Assembly (NCBI RefSeq): GCF_036017035.1
Contig: NZ_JAYXHS010000001.1
Coordinates: 992,001 to 1,056,000 of the forward strand
Direction of reading: 5' to 3'
Length of the DNA stretch: 64,000 bases
Source of the DNA: Viridibacterium silvisoli
Lineage (GTDB): Bacteria; Pseudomonadota; Gammaproteobacteria; Burkholderiales; Rhodocyclaceae
In this document: positions 60,694-64,000 of the stretch, in pieces
How positions within the stretch are numbered: the stretch's first letter is position 1
Layout of the letters: each line of letters starts with the position of its first letter
Position numbers and translations under genes: made by a program
Notes under the pieces: generated by a model
Told to the model about the DNA's origin: nothing
Database searches by the model: none
The model's input: only the letters and a program-made list of their open reading frames with translations

Positions 60694-61392
60694 ATGCCCT
60701 CAGCCACCATCCTCATCGTCGAAGACGAACCTGCCATCGCCGACACCCTCAGCTACTCCCTGCGCAGCGAGGGCTATGCGCCGCAGTGGGTGGCGACGGG
60801 TGAAGCGGCACTCGCTGCTATTGGGCCCGATACCGCACTGGTGATCCTCGATGTCGGCCTGCCGGACCTGTCCGGTTTCGAAGTGTGCCGCCGCCTGCGA
60901 GCACGACCGGCTTCGCCGCCCGTGATGTTCCTCACCGCGCACAGCGAAGAGATCGACCGCGTGCTGGGCTTCGAGATCGGTGCGGACGATTACGTACTCA
61001 AGCCCTTCAGCCCGCGTGAGGTGGTGGCGCGCGTGCGCGTGATCCTGCGGCGCAACGGCGGCAACGGTAACGGCCACACGAGTACGACCGCTGTACCGGA
61101 GAAGCTCGTGCTCGACGAACCCGGCGCACGCGTCTGCTGGTGCGGCACACCCTTGCCACTTACCCGCTTCGAATACCTGCTGCTGCGCCATCTGATGCGC
61201 CAGCCCGGCCGCGTCTTCTCGCGCGAGCAACTGCTCGACGCCGTGTGGGGCAACGAACGTGACAGCACCGACCGCACGGTGGACACCCACATCAAGACCC
61301 TGCGCGCCAAGCTGCGTGCGGCGGCGCCGGAGGCGGACCCGATCCTTACGCATCGGGGTATGGGGTACTCGTTCGACAAGAGCCCGGCCTGA
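60694..61392 (+). CDS. creB: two-component response regulator CreB
   Basis: 232 aa OmpR-class regulator. Receiver with D53 as phosphoacceptor (VILDVGLPD) and K103 in YVLKPF; C-terminal winged helix with LTRFEYLLLRHLMRQPGRVFSREQLLDAVWG, RTVDTHIKTLRAKLR and GMGYSF. CreBC in E. coli controls central metabolism and, in other species, beta-lactamase. ATG at 60694. The cognate kinase is the second gene downstream. Confidence 0.88.
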   Translation: MPSATILIVEDEPAIADTLSYSLRSEGYAPQWVATGEAALAAIGPDTALVILDVGLPDLSGFEVCRRLRARPASPPVMFLTAHSEEIDRVLGFEIGADDYVLKPFSPREVVARVRVILRRNGGNGNGHTSTTAVPEKLVLDEPGARVCWCGTPLPLTRFEYLLLRHLMRQPGRVFSREQLLDAVWGNERDSTDRTVDTHIKTLRAKLRAAAPEADPILTHRGMGYSFDKSPA

Positions 61393-61393
61393 G

Positions 61394-61882
61394 ATGGATC
61401 GGGTACATGTGCGCGCCGGTATCGGGCAGGACGCTGAAACCATCAGCGCGCTTGTGATGCAGTCACGGTATTCCTTCTTTGCGCATCCCGATGGTCGCGG
61501 CACCAAGGCGTTCATGCTCGCCGCCTCACCGGACGCGATACGCCAATACTTGCTTGGCGAACGTCATGCGTATCTTGTCGCTGAGTTGGATGACACCGTG
61601 ATCGGCGCATTCGGCGTGCGCGACAGACGCCACATCTTTCATCTCTTCATTGCAGAAGAAGTTCGAGGACAAGGCATCGCACGCTTGCTGTGGCAAAACG
61701 GGCGCGACCGTTTGCTGGATGCAGGTGATGTCACCGTCAACGCGAGTCTGTCCGCCGTAGCAATGTACGAACGCTTCGGCTTCTTCGTGGCAGGCGAGCA
61801 GGTCGAGCGCAATGGCGTCGTCTTCGTGCCGATGAGGCTTGTCGGCGAAACTTCGGCGCGTGAGGGAGCAATGCCCACATGA
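61394..61882 (+). CDS. GNAT-family N-acetyltransferase
   Basis: 162 aa. The acetyl-CoA site is HLFIAEEVRGQGIARLLWQ (R/Q-x-x-G-x-G/A read as VRGQGIA), followed by VNASLSAVAMYERFGFFVAG. Substrate unknown. It starts one base after the creB stop and overlaps creC by four bases (ATGA), so it is translated with the two-component system. Confidence 0.88.
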   Translation: MDRVHVRAGIGQDAETISALVMQSRYSFFAHPDGRGTKAFMLAASPDAIRQYLLGERHAYLVAELDDTVIGAFGVRDRRHIFHLFIAEEVRGQGIARLLWQNGRDRLLDAGDVTVNASLSAVAMYERFGFFVAGEQVERNGVVFVPMRLVGETSAREGAMPT

Positions 61883-63309
61883 ACCTACCCCTCCGCGTCC
61901 TGCTCGGCTACTTCATGGTGCTCGGCCTTGCCGCGTTCTTCGTGCTGCGTATCTTCGTCAATGAAGTGCGGCCCAGCGTGCGCGAGACGATCGAGGAGGT
62001 GATGGTCGATTCCGCCAACATGCTGGCCGTGCTGGCGGCCGAGGACCTGAAGAACGGCCACATCGCTGACGGTGCCTTCGCGAAGAATCTCGAGGCGTAT
62101 CGGCATCGCACGGTGGACGCGCCGATCTGGCATTTCCGCAAACAGTCCCTCGACTTCCGCGTGCTGGTGACGGACGACAAGGGCATCGTGCGGCTGGATT
62201 CGGATCACGTTGCCGAGGGGCTTGATCACTCGAAGTGGAACGACGTCTACAAGACGCTGATGGGCGAGTACGGCGCGCGCTCGACGCGGACCGACCCAGC
62301 CGACGACAAGTCCAATGTGTTCAATGTGGCGGCGCCGATTCTCGACAATGGAAAAATCATCGGTGTCCTGACGATTGCCAAACCGGTGTCGACGGTCGAA
62401 CCCATCATCGCGCGCGCCGAGCGCGCCATCCTGCATGACGGCGCCTGGCTGCTGGCCGGTTCGGCCATCATCGGTCTCGCCGTGACGCTGTGGCTCACCG
62501 GCTCCATCGGCCGCCTGCGTACCTACGCGCGCGACGTGGCCGCGGGCAAACGCGTGACGCCGCCCACCGGCGGTGGCAAGCAACTCAGCGAACTGGCGCT
62601 GGCCATGGACGCGATGCGCGCCGAGCTGGACGGCAAGCAATATGTTGAGCGCTATGTGCAAGCACTGACCCACGAACTGAAAAGCCCGCTGGCGGCTCTG
62701 CGCGGCGCAGGTGAAATCCTCGCCGAACCCGACCTACCGGAAACCGACCGCACGCGCTTTGCCAGCCACGTGCTGGAACAGGGCGCGCGCATGCAGGCCT
62801 GCATCGAACGCATGCTGGCGCTGTCGCAACTCGAGGCGCGGCGCTCGCTCGATCATGCCGAGACGCTGGACTTTGCGGAGCTGGTCAGCGAGGTCCTGGC
62901 GACACGTCAGGGGCGCGCCGAAGCAACAGGTGTCACCCTTTCAGGCAACCTGCCCGCCTGCGGAAATTTGCGCGGCGAACGCGACCGGCTGGCGCTGGCC
63001 ATCGGCAATCTGATCGACAACGCGCTGGACCAGGAGCCTGCTGGCAGCACGATCAGCGTAAGTCTTGAGCGCGCTGGTGAACGCATCGCCCTGTCGGTAC
63101 GCGACGCCGGGCCAGGCATTCCGGACTACGCCCTACCGCGCCTGTTCGAGCGCTTCTACGGCCTGCCACGGCCAGATGGCAGCAAGGGTTCCGGCCTCGG
63201 GCTGGCCATCGTGCAGGAGGTGGCAGTGCTGCATGGGGGAAGTGTGGCGCTGGCCAATCACGGTGACGGGGGTGCAGTCGCCACGCTGACGCTCCCCGCG
63301 TCAGTCTGA
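61879..63309 (+). CDS. creC: two-component sensor kinase CreC
   Basis: 476 aa, the size of E. coli CreC (474). Membrane helix about 7-26, periplasmic sensor about 30-185, second helix about 187-207, HAMP-like linker, phosphoacceptor H265 in ALTHELKSPLAAL, and the ATP-binding N box (IGNLIDNALD), G1 (VRDAGPGIP) and G2 (GSGLGLAIV). ATG at 61879 within the end of the GNAT gene. Confidence 0.9.
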   Translation: MNLPLRVLLGYFMVLGLAAFFVLRIFVNEVRPSVRETIEEVMVDSANMLAVLAAEDLKNGHIADGAFAKNLEAYRHRTVDAPIWHFRKQSLDFRVLVTDDKGIVRLDSDHVAEGLDHSKWNDVYKTLMGEYGARSTRTDPADDKSNVFNVAAPILDNGKIIGVLTIAKPVSTVEPIIARAERAILHDGAWLLAGSAIIGLAVTLWLTGSIGRLRTYARDVAAGKRVTPPTGGGKQLSELALAMDAMRAELDGKQYVERYVQALTHELKSPLAALRGAGEILAEPDLPETDRTRFASHVLEQGARMQACIERMLALSQLEARRSLDHAETLDFAELVSEVLATRQGRAEATGVTLSGNLPACGNLRGERDRLALAIGNLIDNALDQEPAGSTISVSLERAGERIALSVRDAGPGIPDYALPRLFERFYGLPRPDGSKGSGLGLAIVQEVAVLHGGSVALANHGDGGAVATLTLPASV

Positions 63310-63333
63310 GATACCAGTCCCGAAGAAATGTCC

Positions 63334-63360
63334 GTCATCCCGGCGAAGGCCGGGATCCAG
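63334..63360. repeat. solo REP-like arm, family B (CCCGGC variant)
   Basis: GTCATCCCGGCGAAGGCCGG..., close to the arm at 8589-8615. Lies in the convergent space after creC. Confidence 0.72.
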
Positions 63361-63468
63361 ATCGAGCGTTGATAACGCCTCGCCGGCTTCGGGCGAGTTT
63401 GGCAAAGAACGGCGACAACCCGCCATTGGTATGCCAACTGGCTTGCGGTGGGTTGCCCACCCCGCGTA

Positions 63469-63876
63469 CTACTCGATCTCGATACCAGCAACCCGAAACC
63501 GGTCCACCTCTGCTTCTGACACCATGGCGTTGTGATAGACCGTTTTGAGATTCGGGAGCTTTTCGAAACCGTCAACGGACTGCACGTCGAAGTCGTCATC
63601 GGCCCCGCTCCAGAATGGTCGTATCAGGTGGTAGATGTCGTCCCCGCCATCAAACCAGAGCTCGGTTACCTGCGCGAGATCTTCATCCGTCAATTCGACT
63701 TTGCGGAAAAACGCGTCCATCTCCGGGATCGTTTCTCCATAGTTTGATTCGCCATCGAGGCGGGCGCGGATCGCGGGAATGCTCTTGAGTTGCTCGAGTT
63801 CGGCGACGAACGACCCGGTCTCGAGTAGCTGGTTCACGACAACCAGCGTGAGGTTGTGGTCGGGGAATCGGTACAT
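63469..63876 (-). CDS. DUF6892-like protein
   Basis: 135 aa. The acidic C-terminal half with VTELWFDGGDDIYHLIRPFWSGADDDFDV and GFEKLPNLKTVYHN resembles the DUF6892 family, which occurs near secreted-toxin loci in some genomes. The ATG at 63876 has AAGGA eight bases upstream. The frame stays open to the window edge, so a longer protein beginning outside cannot be excluded. Function unknown. Confidence 0.6.
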   Translation of the reverse strand: MYRFPDHNLTLVVVNQLLETGSFVAELEQLKSIPAIRARLDGESNYGETIPEMDAFFRKVELTDEDLAQVTELWFDGGDDIYHLIRPFWSGADDDFDVQSVDGFEKLPNLKTVYHNAMVSEAEVDRFRVAGIEIE

Positions 63877-64000
63877 GACGACGATCCTTGTTGTGGCGCC
63901 AGACGTACTGGCGAATCCTGTTATAGAAATCTGAAGACCGTTCAGACCCGTGGCTTCAACGAGATGCGATGCGCTCACTTGCTGCGGTCGATGAGCCTTC

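Noticed and set aside
1..64000. CRISPR array, rRNA or tRNA genes, transposases
   Set aside because: No regularly spaced repeats, no rRNA-like sequence and no DDE transposase motif were seen. A tRNAscan run would settle tRNAs.

Overview
The window is a GC-rich, gene-dense bacterial chromosome segment. ParB, ParA, RsmG (GidB), MnmG (GidA) and a complete atpIBEFHAGDC operon lie close together, which is the usual neighbourhood of a proteobacterial replication origin. The style of the ATP synthase subunits, ubiE with a Tim44-domain gene and ubiJ, the TRAP transporter, and the pectinesterase lipoproteins (one with a polyserine linker) suggest a betaproteobacterium, possibly Rhodocyclales. That placement is inference from remembered family resemblance, not a computed tree. 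I saw no rRNA, tRNA, CRISPR array or transposase.

Layout. 1-4.1 kb: start of an arylamine N-acetyltransferase, a histone-deacetylase-family enzyme, an unknown gene, a 3-methyladenine glycosylase and pgk. 4.1-6.3 kb: an AT-richer island with one unknown gene carrying a HEPN-like R-x6-H motif, followed by an inverted repeat. 6.3-10.7 kb: SpmA/SpmB-type membrane protein, DoxX, AHSA1, an AstE-like amidohydrolase and a lipoprotein hydrolase. 10.8-13.9 kb: a metal cluster (Fur/Zur-type regulator, ZIP transporter, CobW GTPase) with a GIY-YIG gene wedged inside. 14-26.3 kb: TruC-like synthase, SWIM/SNF2 helicase, ubiE, a five-gene secreted or membrane insertion, Tim44-domain protein, ubiJ and a chemoreceptor. 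26.4-33.5 kb: ATP synthase operon. 33.7-39.3 kb: two pectinesterase lipoproteins flanking an ArsR-like/YiiX-like/fatty-acid-hydroxylase operon. 39.3-43.8 kb: an Aas-like and LplT-acyltransferase lysophospholipid repair pair split by a DUF559 nuclease gene that sits between 39-bp inverted repeats. 43.9-54.1 kb: Bcr/CflA efflux, small genes, parB-parA-rsmG, a patatin with a C-terminal beta-barrel, and mnmG. 54.5-59.4 kb: gluconokinase plus a TRAP transporter, divergent from a LacI-type regulator, with two palindromic operators. 59.6-64 kb: a PLA2-like secreted protein, creB-GNAT-creC and a DUF6892-like gene.

The most novel-looking items are: (1) the DUF559 gene as a possible small mobile unit with terminal inverted repeats; (2) a shared 15-bp near-palindrome upstream of both pectinesterase genes, suggesting an unmapped pectin operator; (3) paired palindromes controlling gntK and gntR, one lying inside the gntK coding start; (4) the HEPN-like island gene; (5) the HTH plus GIY-YIG gene inside the zinc cluster. 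Dispersed REP-like palindromes of at least two families punctuate the intergenic spaces.
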